Counted from the stretch's first letter, positions 40,413 to 50,373 are shown. The stretch is 64,000 nucleotides of DNA from JAGQYP01 sp041392305 (GCA_041392305.1 JAWKMJ010000005.1:101913-165912), one strand, 5' to 3'. Notes: a model not told the origin generated them from the letters alone. Made by a program: numbers and translations.

Positions 40413-43370
40413 TTATTTGAACTTGTATTTAAATCCTAAGGTGAATGTTCTTCCTGGGTTCATTGAAGAGAAGGTTTGATTTTCTGCTTCAAATGAAGAA
40501 TAATATCTGTAAATATTATCTCCGATTAAGTTCGATGCACTGAAATCAATAGAAGTATTTTGATTTTTTCCGAAGGCCAAACTAAAGCTGAAATTTAAAC
40601 TATGATAAGGATCGGTGTAGATATCGGGAAAAATTCCACTTCCAACAATAAACAACGTCGGTCCTTTCACATTGTAGAAAATCCCTACATCAATACCTAA
40701 ATACTTTTCCTTGTTTTTTCCTACTTTTTTGTTGGTATAAGTAATCCCTGCATTAATCAACCATGGAGCTTGTCCAGCCATTTGCCTTCTAGGAGCAAGA
40801 CCCTCTTCTGGCTTTTCATACAATTTTCTATTATTGAATTCCGCGTCGGTCATTTCTACAACAGATTTCACCATTGTTAAATTTCCTATTACACTCAAAT
40901 TTTCAAGAGACTTGTGAATAAACGAAAGGTTCTTTCTAAACTCAAATTCAAATCCCATCAACCAAGCACCTCCAACATTTCTCGGCTGATATTCTGTTGT
41001 TGAAGTTTGCTGAGGAATTCTTACCAATTCGATAGGTGCATCAAAATTCTTATAGAAAACACTTGCTGTAATAATTTGCCCTCGACTAAAATATGTTTCC
41101 CATCTTAAATCAGCATTATGAATTCTTGTGGATCTTAAATTCCCATCCCAATCATTAAATGCGAACAATCCTCCTGTGAAAATCCGCTGAGTAATCGGGT
41201 CAATGATTTGAGCATAAGACAATTCTTTAAATGAAGGTCGAGCAATGGACATCGAATAGCCGCCACGGAAATTGGTTGTAATGTTTTCATTCTTTTTGCT
41301 TTTCAAAGTAACAATCAAGTTAACTTCGGGAAAAAGGTCAATATCATTCAAAACGATATCGTTGTCCAAATTCTTTCCATTGATTTTATCTCCAGCAGCA
41401 TATTTTTGGTCACGACCAGTATGTGTTTGTAAATAATGCTCAATGCGCACACCTAATACTGCTTTAAATACTTTTGCAAAAGGAAATTCATTGTTTACAT
41501 ACAATCCTGAATAGTGGACTGAAGATTGATATTCATTTGGATTAGGTCTGGTAATCCCAGTTTGATAGTAGATTCCATTTGGATTATTGGGATAAATATT
41601 TGCATCAGATAAAACGTCGCTTTGCTCTGGCTTACCAGTTTCAGGATTGTTGGCCCAACTTTGCGGAAACCAAAACTGCATATTGTATTGCAAAATTTCG
41701 TAACCTCTTCGCTTATAACTATAGCTCGCTCCAAATCGTAACTTGGTGTCTCTTTTAAACATTTTATACTTCTTTGTTACATCAAATCTTGCAGGTGCGT
41801 TGATCTCATTCAAACTTCTCCAGATTCTTGCTGGCAAACCTCCTCCTCCAGCAGCAAACTGAGTAACTGTGCTTCCAACAGTGAAAGCAGTTTTACGAAT
41901 ATCCGGATCTTTAGATAAAGAAAAAGTAGGTGAAAAACCCCAATTGAATTCCCACCCTGTAGTATCCTTAACATGTTCCCCAGCAATAAGCAAATTGGTT
42001 AACCCTCTTTGGTTGTATTCTAGGTTGTCAGAATAAGCAATATAACCTGACTGTCCAATCGCATTCCCGTTGTTATCGATATCGAATTTACCTGCAGTAC
42101 TTTGTGAATTCTGCAGATGCATCAAGGTAAATCTGTATTTTGATAATTTTGTTTTTACAGCAAGACCACCTAATAAGCCAAGAGTCACATTACGCTGACC
42201 GATTTCTCCAATATTTTTGGTTGCATATTCCATTTCATAGATAGTAGGATCTATGTTTTTAATATATTCCGAATTTTCAACCTCACTGTAATACTTGTAA
42301 TTCACTTTGTAGGAAGCTGAAAAAATGTATCCAAGTTGTTTCCCTTTATTCTTTTCCTTTTTCTTTCCCATTTCTATTTGGTCACCCATTGAGTAAGAAA
42401 TACCAAAATCCATCCCACTCATTCTTCTTTCCGCTCCCAAAACAGGGCTAAATGACTTTACGAAATCAGTAACTTGAGAGCTCGAAGCTCCAGTTAAGGG
42501 AGAGGGAGGTGCAGACCCTAAGGCTGCAGATGGAATTTGTCTAGCTCCACCATCAAAACCTAAATAATCAGTGGCAGAACCTTTATATGTTAGATAGTTC
42601 TTATTAAAATGCATGTCTGGATTATATCCCAGGCTAAATGATATATTTGAGAATTTCTTTTCTGGAAATCCTACCGTTTCAATATTGACTAACCCACCTG
42701 TATAATCTGCTGTGTTAGACGCTGTAAAATTCTTGCTTACAACCAAATTTTCGATCAATGAAGATGGAAACATATCTAATTGTAAACTGTTTCGGTCTGG
42801 ATCCAGACCTGGAATCTCCAAACCATTCAATGTCGTTTTTGTATATCGATCTCCTAGACCTCTTACATATACATATTTACCACCTTCAACAGAAACACCA
42901 GTTACCCTTTTGGCGGCACTAGCTGCATCTCCATCTCCAGTTAAATTCATTAATTCTTTAGAAATACCATCTTTGGAGGTAATGGCATTCATTTTTTCTA
43001 GTTGAAGATTAATTTCCCCTCCTTTAATTGCCTCAGCTTCAACAGTAATCACTTCCAATTCGGAGTCATCTTTCAAAACAATATCTGGTAGAACCGTTAC
43101 TTCATTTGCTTTTACCTCAATCCCTTTAATAACAATCTGAGCATACATAACGGCACTTATCTTAAGGTCGTAAGAGCCTGCAGGCATGGAAATAGAAAAG
43201 TTTCCATCTAAATCCGTCGCCATTCCCTTATTGTGTTCTAAAACCAAAACACTTGCCCCAATTACAGTTTCTCCTGTAGCTCCGTCTAAAACTTTCCCTC
43301 TTATGGTTCCATTCTGTCCAAAAAGGGAAAAACTTAAAACCAATGTTGCTAAAAAAATTAACCTTCTCAT
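40413..43370 (-). CDS. TonB-dependent receptor with carboxypeptidase-regulatory-like domain
   Basis: The 985-residue protein has a signal peptide (MRRLIFLATLVLSFSLFGQ). A CarboxypepD_reg-like domain follows with IRGKVLDGATGETVIGASV, a plug with KRVTGVSVEGGKYVYVRGLGD, and a barrel ending GFKYKFK. Its location next to phoB/phoR and a beta-helix lipoprotein suggests phosphate- or organophosphate-limited uptake. No SusD partner is present. A strong terminator lies only 29 bases before its ATG, so transcript arrival is probably by read-through from the upstream gene. Confidence 0.85.
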   Translation of the reverse strand: MRRLIFLATLVLSFSLFGQNGTIRGKVLDGATGETVIGASVLVLEHNKGMATDLDGNFSISMPAGSYDLKISAVMYAQIVIKGIEVKANEVTVLPDIVLKDDSELEVITVEAEAIKGGEINLQLEKMNAITSKDGISKELMNLTGDGDAASAAKRVTGVSVEGGKYVYVRGLGDRYTKTTLNGLEIPGLDPDRNSLQLDMFPSSLIENLVVSKNFTASNTADYTGGLVNIETVGFPEKKFSNISFSLGYNPDMHFNKNYLTYKGSATDYLGFDGGARQIPSAALGSAPPSPLTGASSSQVTDFVKSFSPVLGAERRMSGMDFGISYSMGDQIEMGKKKEKNKGKQLGYIFSASYKVNYKYYSEVENSEYIKNIDPTIYEMEYATKNIGEIGQRNVTLGLLGGLAVKTKLSKYRFTLMHLQNSQSTAGKFDIDNNGNAIGQSGYIAYSDNLEYNQRGLTNLLIAGEHVKDTTGWEFNWGFSPTFSLSKDPDIRKTAFTVGSTVTQFAAGGGGLPARIWRSLNEINAPARFDVTKKYKMFKRDTKLRFGASYSYKRRGYEILQYNMQFWFPQSWANNPETGKPEQSDVLSDANIYPNNPNGIYYQTGITRPNPNEYQSSVHYSGLYVNNEFPFAKVFKAVLGVRIEHYLQTHTGRDQKYAAGDKINGKNLDNDIVLNDIDLFPEVNLIVTLKSKKNENITTNFRGGYSMSIARPSFKELSYAQIIDPITQRIFTGGLFAFNDWDGNLRSTRIHNADLRWETYFSRGQIITASVFYKNFDAPIELVRIPQQTSTTEYQPRNVGGAWLMGFEFEFRKNLSFIHKSLENLSVIGNLTMVKSVVEMTDAEFNNRKLYEKPEEGLAPRRQMAGQAPWLINAGITYTNKKVGKNKEKYLGIDVGIFYNVKGPTLFIVGSGIFPDIYTDPYHSLNFSFSLAFGKNQNTSIDFSASNLIGDNIYRYYSSFEAENQTFSSMNPGRTFTLGFKYKFK

Positions 43371-43398
43371 TTTCTGTGTATTATAACTTGCCCTCTAT

Positions 43399-43442
43399 AA
43401 AAAAACAGAAAACTTGCAAAGATTAATCTCTGCAAGTTTTCT
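43399..43442 (-). terminator. Strong terminator between the lipoprotein and TonB receptor genes
   Basis: On the minus strand, arms AGAAAACTTGCA and TGCAAGTTTTCT are perfectly paired. The inner AGATTAATCT is itself self-complementary, and G then seven T follow. Its end lies 29 bases before the receptor ATG. It would attenuate receptor expression relative to the upstream gene. Confidence 0.9.
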
Positions 43443-43471
43443 AAAAAATATTCTAATTGATGATCACTTGA

Positions 43472-44758
43472 TTAAAGTGCTCCAGCTTGGTTAGCCCAAG
43501 TCCATCCAAATCCAGTATTTGTAGCTCCAACTGTGTTAGATCCTGCAGCAACTGAAGTTGTAATACTGTTTGGCATATCCATGAATACAGTATCTTCTTT
43601 CAAACCATTTGTAACTGAGTCAACAAAAGTATATTGGAAGTTAGACATTGTACCACCCATTGCAGCAGTCCATACAGCGTAATCAGCAACTCTGTTATTG
43701 TTGTTGTCGATGCTATTGAAGTAAATGTTAGAAAGATCTACGTTTGTAGCAGAAGAACCACCATCTACATCCAACAAGTGATCAACGATTGAAGTATGGT
43801 TTACTGTACCATTCATGAAAGTGTGGTTACCATTTGTTAAAGGAGTTCCTTCAGGTCCATCTAATTCAAATGGAGATCCTCCGAAAGATCCAATTAAGAA
43901 GAAGTTAGAAACATCTCCTGAGAATCCACAATCAGTATCTAAACCATCATCCAATACATTCCAGATAACAACGTTAGAAACATTTACAGTTCCACCAAAA
44001 AATTCGATTCCATCATCGTTATTACCAACGATTTCAACATTATTTACAGTTGTGTTAGAACCAACAGCAGCCAAAGTAAGACCTTGGATCTCGTTACCAG
44101 CAGCTAAGTCAATTCCTGAGTGTCTGATAGAAACATAAGTAATCGAACCAGAGTTATCAGCATCATCAGAACCACCGTACAAACCGTTAGTATCTGAAGC
44201 TGGAATACCTTCTACTTGTTGCTCTGTACCAGCAGCGAAAGATCCTTTTGCATTTCCACAAATGATTACACCTCCCCAAAGACCAGAAGTTGTAGTCAAT
44301 AAGTTTGGTGAAGCATAGTTACCAGCAGCGATATCAGCTGGAGTAATTTGATCTGACTCGGCAGTGAAGATAATTGGCATAGTAGCAGTACCATTTGCAA
44401 TCAATTTCCCTCCTCTTGCTACCAAAAGAACTGAAGCTGATGCACCTGTACCATTTTTACCTTTAACAACTACACCTGGTTCGATAGTCAAAGTAACTCC
44501 ACTTTTTACAGTCACTCTTCCGTTAAGAACGTAAGTGTTTCCAGTTGTCCAAGTTGTGTTAGCAGTGATTTCGCCTGTGATAGTCTCAGAAGCATACTCA
44601 CAAGAACCATCATCGTCCTTTGCTTTTTCATCGTAGTTAGTTGCACTCGCATCTGTACATCCTTCTTTCTTACAAGATGTTGCAACTCCCATAGTAGTAG
44701 CTAGTGTTAAAACTGCCATGGTTCTCATTGCTTTAGCAGCTGTAATTTTCTTCTTCAT
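43472..44758 (-). CDS. Surface-type beta-helix lipoprotein of the phosphate island
   Basis: The 428-residue protein has a lipobox TSC (Cys29) followed by KKEGC. A small calcium-like module with ASATNYDEKAKDDDGSCEY comes next, then a right-handed parallel beta-helix-like region with SGVTLTIEPGVVVKGKNG and NNVEIVGNNDDGIEF. The beta-helix lipoprotein paired with a TonB receptor is a known Bacteroidetes arrangement, though its job is not settled. The promoter is probably TAGTTTTG at 44783-44790, and TTAA-rich sequence lies upstream. It probably assists ligand capture for the receptor. Confidence 0.8.
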   Translation of the reverse strand: MKKKITAAKAMRTMAVLTLATTMGVATSCKKEGCTDASATNYDEKAKDDDGSCEYASETITGEITANTTWTTGNTYVLNGRVTVKSGVTLTIEPGVVVKGKNGTGASASVLLVARGGKLIANGTATMPIIFTAESDQITPADIAAGNYASPNLLTTTSGLWGGVIICGNAKGSFAAGTEQQVEGIPASDTNGLYGGSDDADNSGSITYVSIRHSGIDLAAGNEIQGLTLAAVGSNTTVNNVEIVGNNDDGIEFFGGTVNVSNVVIWNVLDDGLDTDCGFSGDVSNFFLIGSFGGSPFELDGPEGTPLTNGNHTFMNGTVNHTSIVDHLLDVDGGSSATNVDLSNIYFNSIDNNNNRVADYAVWTAAMGGTMSNFQYTFVDSVTNGLKEDTVFMDMPNSITTSVAAGSNTVGATNTGFGWTWANQAGAL

Positions 44759-44782
44759 TTTGATTTTAGTTTAAATTCAAAA

Positions 44783-44790
44783 CAAAACTA
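44783..44790 (-). promoter_or_regulatory. -7-like element for the beta-helix lipoprotein-TonB receptor operon
   Basis: On the minus strand it reads TAGTTTTG, matching TAnnTTTG. No good -33 is seen at the right distance, which fits an activator-dependent promoter. TTAA motifs cluster upstream at 44824-44880. Confidence 0.3.
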
Positions 44791-44917
44791 CAGGTGCAAT
44801 CTATCTAGGTGGTTAAACCGATATTAATTAAGGATTAAATTTTGTTTACCTAATCTTAACAATTAAAATATTTGAATTGAAAGTTTGAAAATTAACCAAA
44901 ACATTTTTTTAGAGGAT

Positions 44918-45583
44918 CTAATCAACATATTTATAACCCACCCCTTTAAGGGTAACAAAATATTTGGAGCCAAATTTTTCGCGTAACTTTCTAATATGTA
45001 CATCGATGGTACGGTCGCTTACTATCACATCATCCCCCCAAACACTTGATAGTATATATCTCCTTTCAAAAACTTTATTCGGTTGAGAATATAGTAGTGC
45101 TAAAAGTTCAAATTCTTTTTTAGGTAGATTTACTAATTCACCATTAAACTTTACTTGGTATTTTTCAGTGTCTACTTCAATAACTTTTGAATGACTCTTG
45201 GCAGAATCCGAAGCGTTTGATCTTCTTAAAATTGCCTTTATTCTTGCTATTAATACTTTAGGCTTTATTGGTTTACTGATATAATCATCTCCCCCTGCTT
45301 CTAGCCCTGCAATTTGCGAATAATCCTCATTTCGTGCCGTTAAAAAACAAATTGAAATCTTATCAAATTCAGGATTACTTCTTAATTCTTGACAAAATTC
45401 AATGCCATCCATCTCTGGCATCATAACATCTAAAATAATTAGATCAGGAAATTCCTTTGAAACTATCCCTAGAGCTTCTTTACCCGATTTTGCTTCAAAA
45501 ATCTGAAAGCCTTCCTTCTCAAGGTTATAAGCAATAATCCTTCTTATATCCTTCTCGTCATCAACTAGTAAAATCTTTTTCAA
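44918..45583 (-). CDS. Second PhoB-like response regulator
   Basis: The 221-residue protein has LLVDDEKDIRR, ILDVMMPEMDGIEF and the winged helix VSDRTIDVHIRKLREKFG with TLKGVGYKYVD. It is strikingly like the 39566 regulator. No kinase lies beside it, so it may be a paralogue that shares the PhoR kinase or has another partner. It stands between the beta-helix lipoprotein and the Na/Pi transporter genes. The neighbours make phosphate regulation likely. Confidence 0.88.
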   Translation of the reverse strand: MKKILLVDDEKDIRRIIAYNLEKEGFQIFEAKSGKEALGIVSKEFPDLIILDVMMPEMDGIEFCQELRSNPEFDKISICFLTARNEDYSQIAGLEAGGDDYISKPIKPKVLIARIKAILRRSNASDSAKSHSKVIEVDTEKYQVKFNGELVNLPKKEFELLALLYSQPNKVFERRYILSSVWGDDVIVSDRTIDVHIRKLREKFGSKYFVTLKGVGYKYVD

Positions 45584-45646
45584 ATTTTTGTATTTGGTTA
45601 CGGCTTTACAAAACCAATATACAAAAATATTTATTTTTTAATACAA

Positions 45647-47845
45647 TCAGTTTGCTTCAACAATTGCCTCAGAAACATTAATTATATGATCTCCTACTTT
45701 CTCTAAAGACGAAAAACAGTCGTTATAAATCATACCTGTCCGAAGACCTTGAGAATCATTCTCTAGACTAATTAGATGATTCTTTCTTAACTTGTTCCTC
45801 ATTGAGTTAATTTCTTTCTCCTTTTCTTTTGCTTCATCAATATTAACTGAACCATATTCTGCTTTTAAATTTTCTCGCATTATCTCGAAAGCTGAATCCA
45901 CAAGGTCAATCATTTTCATTAATCCTTCTCTTTGCTCAGGAGTGAACCATAATTTTTGTTCGTCTTTTCTCTCAAGTTGCTTTGATATTTGAAAATAAAT
46001 ATCTCCAATTCTTTCAAGATCATTTGTAATGCTATTCATAGCACTAATTCTGGCAGAAGTAATTTCCGACATTTCGTTGCTCGCTACCTTAGCTAGAAAG
46101 TTTGCTACTTCAATTTCAACTCTATCTGTTATTTCCTCATACTTTTTAACTTTTGAATATAACTTAGATTTTTTCTTTTTATCCTGTTCAGTTAGCAATT
46201 TCCTGTTGAAACCATTCATTCTACTTGTAATGTCTCCGAATTTAGCAACTTCTTTTTTTGCCTCCAATATTGCTATTTCAGGAGAAACAAGGGCCTTATT
46301 CCCAATAAAATCCAGCCTGAATTCCTCATCCGCCGCACCTTTAGATTTTACACTTAATTCAGCAATCTTTACTAGTTTTGGGACAAACCAAATCAGGATT
46401 AACACATTTATCAGGTTAAAAATTGTATGGAACATGGCTAAACCTGTATTCCTTGAGTCAACATCATCAGCCGGATTACCCCATCCCAAAACATTTTCTT
46501 GAAAAAATACCAATCCTGAAATAAACAAAGGAAATATGATTACCATCCATGTTACCCCAATAATATTAAATAAGGAATGGATTCTTGCAGACCGCTTTGC
46601 ATGGACATTTCCAACCATTGATGCAAGTTCTGCAGTAATTGTAGTTCCAATATTCTCTCCTAAAATCATGGCACAAGCCACTTCAAAAGGGATAATATCA
46701 GCTGCTACCATGGTCATGGTCAATGCCATTGCTGCCGAGGATGATTGAATTACTATAGTAACAAGAGTCCCTAATGCAACGAACAACAATGTACTTACAA
46801 CAGGAATATCCTGATAGTTCACGAAAAACTGAACTAAAGCAGAATCTTGATCTAGACTTGGAACGGTATCTTTCAAAGCGCCTAATCCCATGAAAAGCAA
46901 GGCAAAACCAATGATAACACTTGACCATGCTTTTAATTTACTTCGGCTAAAAAATAATAATGGGGCTCCAAACGCAATAAACATAAAAGAATAAGAAGCC
47001 AAACTAATTTTGAACCCGAACAAATTGATTATCCATCCAGTTATAGTTGTTCCAATATTAGCTCCCATCATAATTCCAGCAGATTGTGTCAAAGTCAATA
47101 GACCTGCATTCACAAAACTTACAGTCATTACAGTTGTTACGGATGAACTTTGAACAAGTGAAGTAATTCCAAATCCTGTAAGAACACCTTTTACTCTATT
47201 GGATGTAATAGAGCCCAACATTTTTCTCAATCCACTTCCTGAAGCTTGTTGTAATCCGTCAGACATTACTTTCATTCCATAAATGAATAGTCCTAATGCC
47301 CCTATCAGAACTAATACTTTCATTAAACCCCAAGCTCGATCTGTTTTAAATTTGCCCTTATCAGACCAGACCATTGCTTTTTTATTGTGTATGTTTTTAG
47401 AAAGCTCCCCTACTTTTGAATACCCAATTTTCCAAACAAAGGACTCAGCATCTTCCAGTCCTTCAATTTTAAAATGACCAATGTTTGCAGGCAACACCTG
47501 TGTATACTCCCATTCCAGATCTTTATTTTTGGATTTAAGCTTGGTCGTATATTTAATTACAACAGAATCGACTTGATCCAAGTATTCAGGTGCAACAGAC
47601 CATTGAAATTCTACTGAATGTTCTGAAGATTTCGAATTAATAAATGAAAATGCCTTTTTACCATCCTCTTTTCCTGATGTTTTTGCTAGCTTCTTTTCTG
47701 AATTTTCAATTTTATTTTCAATGAAAATCGTATCATTCTTTATATGTTGAGATGAGTCTTTGGAAGTACATAAAGCATTAGTTGCAAAACCTCCAGAAAA
47801 AACAAGACTTATAAAAAGTAACCTTATTAGCTTAATCATTTTCAA
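45647..47845 (-). CDS. Na/Pi cotransporter with N-terminal Fn3-like domain and C-terminal PhoU-like domain
   Basis: The 732-residue protein has a signal peptide (residues 1-28). A fibronectin type III-like periplasmic domain is at about 70-165, with VDSVVIKYTTKLKSKN and VWKIGYSKVGELS. The Na/Pi symporter core follows with the paired QSSS motifs in LVQSSSVTTVMTV and IVIQSSSAAMALTM. A PhoU-like helical region from about 535 has ERIGDIYFQIS and KVGDHIINVSEA. It imports phosphate across the inner membrane. The leading Fn3-like domain is not part of the usual NptA plan and may sense or dock a periplasmic partner. Confidence 0.9.
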   Translation of the reverse strand: MKMIKLIRLLFISLVFSGGFATNALCTSKDSSQHIKNDTIFIENKIENSEKKLAKTSGKEDGKKAFSFINSKSSEHSVEFQWSVAPEYLDQVDSVVIKYTTKLKSKNKDLEWEYTQVLPANIGHFKIEGLEDAESFVWKIGYSKVGELSKNIHNKKAMVWSDKGKFKTDRAWGLMKVLVLIGALGLFIYGMKVMSDGLQQASGSGLRKMLGSITSNRVKGVLTGFGITSLVQSSSVTTVMTVSFVNAGLLTLTQSAGIMMGANIGTTITGWIINLFGFKISLASYSFMFIAFGAPLLFFSRSKLKAWSSVIIGFALLFMGLGALKDTVPSLDQDSALVQFFVNYQDIPVVSTLLFVALGTLVTIVIQSSSAAMALTMTMVAADIIPFEVACAMILGENIGTTITAELASMVGNVHAKRSARIHSLFNIIGVTWMVIIFPLFISGLVFFQENVLGWGNPADDVDSRNTGLAMFHTIFNLINVLILIWFVPKLVKIAELSVKSKGAADEEFRLDFIGNKALVSPEIAILEAKKEVAKFGDITSRMNGFNRKLLTEQDKKKKSKLYSKVKKYEEITDRVEIEVANFLAKVASNEMSEITSARISAMNSITNDLERIGDIYFQISKQLERKDEQKLWFTPEQREGLMKMIDLVDSAFEIMRENLKAEYGSVNIDEAKEKEKEINSMRNKLRKNHLISLENDSQGLRTGMIYNDCFSSLEKVGDHIINVSEAIVEAN

Positions 47846-47918
47846 ATTGTTTAATTATTTCAATTCTTGAAATCTTTGGTGGCCAAAAGTAAACTAAAAA
47901 ACAAGTAGACAAATTCAT

Positions 47919-47940
47919 CTTAATGTTAAGGTTTGGTTAA
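47919..47940. promoter_or_regulatory. TTAA-rich candidate Pho-type operator in the divergent gap
   Basis: CTTAATGTTAAG (47919-47930) is an inverted repeat with a 2-bp centre. TTAA occurs at 47920, 47926 and 47937, the last two 11 bp apart. It lies in the 290-bp gap between the divergent Na/Pi transporter and porin genes, where a PhoB site would be useful. No flavobacterial Pho box is firmly defined, so this is only a candidate. Confidence 0.25.
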
Positions 47941-48114
47941 TAAATATAATCTCTAGTAAACCATAAAAATCACTTACAAATAGACTAGTCAACTGAACAT
48001 CTGCAACTTAAAGATTACTTATGTTTTCTTATTGCTATCTAATTATTAATATTTCGTAATCATTGTTTTATAATCGTTAAAATATTGAAATTCCTCCGCA
48101 ATTTTGCCTCTGTC

Positions 48115-48122
48115 TAAATTTG
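48115..48122 (+). promoter_or_regulatory. -7-like element of the phosphate porin gene
   Basis: TAAATTTG matches TAnnTTTG and lies 13 bases before ATG 48136. A -33 element is not apparent, again consistent with activation. The rest of the 290-bp gap 47846-48135 is A/T-rich with no visible gene. Confidence 0.35.
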
Positions 48123-48135
48123 AAAAAAGTTTAAA

Positions 48136-49368
48136 ATGAGAACAAAATTTGGATTAATAATCTTCCTCTTAATTTCTAACATTTCAATCTGTTTTGGTCA
48201 GGAAAAAACAAAGCAGAACTACTTTATGGGTTATAAAAAAGTAGGTCAGGGTTTAGTTTTTCACGACACAATAGATAATTCATTTAAAATAAAAATTGGA
48301 ATTCGATTTCAAACACTGTTCAATAATGTTTGGACAGTAAAAAATGATAATATTGGACAAGTAGGTCAACATACACCGGAAATACTAATTAGAAGAGCTA
48401 GATTTAAAATGGACGGTAGCTTCCTTAAAAATAAAATCTACTTTAAGTTCGAATTAGGATTATCCCCAAGAGACATAAGAGGTGGAGATGATTTTGAGCA
48501 CGGAAATACTGCTAGTATTATTTTGGATGCCTTTGTCGGATGGAATATCAACAAAAACTTTTGGCTTCAAGTTGGCCAAGGCAAACTTCCTGGGAATAGA
48601 GAAAGGTTAATATCTTCTGGAAGTCTTGAATTTGTAGATAGATCTTTATTAAATTCTAGATTCAATATAGATAGAGACATTGGAGTACAAATTGGTCACA
48701 AATGGAAAAAAGGAAACTTTTTTATGAAAGAGATCATTCATGTTTCTAAAGGTGAAGGAAGAAATGTAATTACCACAGGAAATAGCGGATTAAACTACAC
48801 AGGTAAAATTGAAATTTATCCTATGGGGGAATTTACGAAAAAAGGCGACTATTTTGCTATGGATCTTTTAAGAGAAGAAAAACCTAAATTAGCCATTGCT
48901 ACTGCCTTTAATTTCAACAACAATGCAATTAGAGAAAGAGGTCAACTAGGCGATTTTATTAAAGATGCGAATGACAATTATTTTGGGAAAAATCACTATC
49001 AATTATTTGCCGACTTAATGTTCAAATATAAAGGATTTAGCATAATGACTGAATATGCCCAAAGATGGACAAATGGTTCGTCAATCGTAATGGACGATTC
49101 TAGTAATGTAATTGGAACGGTTTATACTGGGAAAGCACTAAATGTACAAATGGGATATGTAACAAAATCCAATTTTGGCTTTTCTTTAAGATACACGGGG
49201 AATGATCCGGATTCTGACGTTGGTACAAACGTACACATGTATACTTTTTGTTTTTCAAAATTCTTTTTCGGTCATAAATTAAAAATACAATCAGATTTTT
49301 CATACTTACAAAACATCTCAAAAGATGATAATATGTGGTGGAGACTTCAAGTCGAATTTCATTTATAA
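48136..49368 (+). CDS. OprO/OprP-type phosphate-selective porin
   Basis: The 410-residue protein has a signal peptide (residues 1-22) and a long barrel with IRRARFKMDGSFLKNKIYFKFE and GWNINKNFWLQVGQGKLPG, which match porin O/P family phrases. It ends RLQVEFHL, a proper C-terminal strand. It takes up phosphate or polyphosphate across the outer membrane. It is divergent from the Na/Pi symporter gene and probably shares the TTAA-rich regulatory zone with it. A terminator follows. Confidence 0.88.
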   Translation: MRTKFGLIIFLLISNISICFGQEKTKQNYFMGYKKVGQGLVFHDTIDNSFKIKIGIRFQTLFNNVWTVKNDNIGQVGQHTPEILIRRARFKMDGSFLKNKIYFKFELGLSPRDIRGGDDFEHGNTASIILDAFVGWNINKNFWLQVGQGKLPGNRERLISSGSLEFVDRSLLNSRFNIDRDIGVQIGHKWKKGNFFMKEIIHVSKGEGRNVITTGNSGLNYTGKIEIYPMGEFTKKGDYFAMDLLREEKPKLAIATAFNFNNNAIRERGQLGDFIKDANDNYFGKNHYQLFADLMFKYKGFSIMTEYAQRWTNGSSIVMDDSSNVIGTVYTGKALNVQMGYVTKSNFGFSLRYTGNDPDSDVGTNVHMYTFCFSKFFFGHKLKIQSDFSYLQNISKDDNMWWRLQVEFHL

Positions 49369-49395
49369 CTTAAGAGACGATAAATTTGAATTTCC

Positions 49396-49448
49396 AAATC
49401 CCCATTCTCCAAATTTGATAAAAAGGATGAATGGGGATTTCTTCATTT
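49396..49448 (+). terminator. Terminator after the porin gene
   Basis: Arms AAATCCCCATTC (49396-49407) and GAATGGGGATTT (49429-49440) pair over twelve bases, and CTTCATTTC follows. The tail is weaker than the stem. Confidence 0.8.
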
Positions 49449-49497
49449 CTACCATTATTAAAATTGTTTCTAATTTTGGTATCAAAGAGCGTAACTA

Positions 49498-50373
49498 ATG
49501 ATCGACTACAACCCCAAAAGCTGGTTTAAAGTAATACTTACCTTTCACAAGTCTGGAACGGTAAGAAAATTCTGGAAAGAACTCATTTTAATTGGCCTAT
49601 TCACCGCAGCCATGACTTTTATCGAATTGAAATATTTTAAAAATCACCCGGCGATTGCAAAAGTGGGCGATTTTCATTCGTTTTTAGGTCTGGCATTTTC
49701 TCTTTTGTTAGTTTTTCGAATTAATTCAGCCTACGACAAATGGTGGGAAGGTAGAAAACTATGGGGTCGATTGGTCAACGAAACCCGCAATATGGCCACA
49801 AAATTTTCAGTTTTTCTTCCTAAAGAAGCTACGGTTGAGCGAAAGTATGTACAAACATTGATTGAAAATTACCCTTTCGCATTGAAAGAACATTTGAGAG
49901 ACAATATGAAATGGGAAGAATTGGAAGAAATGGATGGTTTAATAGCGCATCTTCAAACCAAAAAACATGTGCCCAATGAAATTTCCAGATTGCTTTATGA
50001 GTTCGCCATGAAACTCAAAAAAGAAGGGAAAATGTCTGAAGAAGAGTTTTTATCCATCGACAAGGAAATCAAAGCCTTATCGGATGTTTTAGGAGGCTGC
50101 GAAAGAATTAAAAAGACGCCCATTCCCTATTCCTATAGCCTATTTCTTAAAAAATTCATCTTTATTTTTATCTCCACTGCTCCTATTGGGTTCATCCCCG
50201 CGATGGAATATTATACCATTCCCGTTGCAATTGTGATTTTCTATGTATTTGTAAGTTTGGAATACATCGCAGAAGAAATTGAAGATCCTTTCGGACTAGA
50301 TGCAAACGATTTGCCTACCGATCGATTGGCCAAAACAATTAAAGCAAACGTAACTGAAATTTTTAACGGATAA
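49498..50373 (+). CDS. Bestrophin-family anion channel
   Basis: The 291-residue protein is a bacterial bestrophin/YneE relative. The phrases FRINSAYDKWWEGRKLWGRLVNETRN, RIKKTPIPYSYSLFLKKFIFIF and the C-terminal EDPFGLDANDLPTDRLAKTI are hallmarks. About four membrane helices are visible. The bacterial proteins are pentameric channels; anion versus cation selectivity cannot be read. It overlaps the convergent lipoprotein gene by 11 bp. Confidence 0.92.
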   Translation: MIDYNPKSWFKVILTFHKSGTVRKFWKELILIGLFTAAMTFIELKYFKNHPAIAKVGDFHSFLGLAFSLLLVFRINSAYDKWWEGRKLWGRLVNETRNMATKFSVFLPKEATVERKYVQTLIENYPFALKEHLRDNMKWEELEEMDGLIAHLQTKKHVPNEISRLLYEFAMKLKKEGKMSEEEFLSIDKEIKALSDVLGGCERIKKTPIPYSYSLFLKKFIFIFISTAPIGFIPAMEYYTIPVAIVIFYVFVSLEYIAEEIEDPFGLDANDLPTDRLAKTIKANVTEIFNG

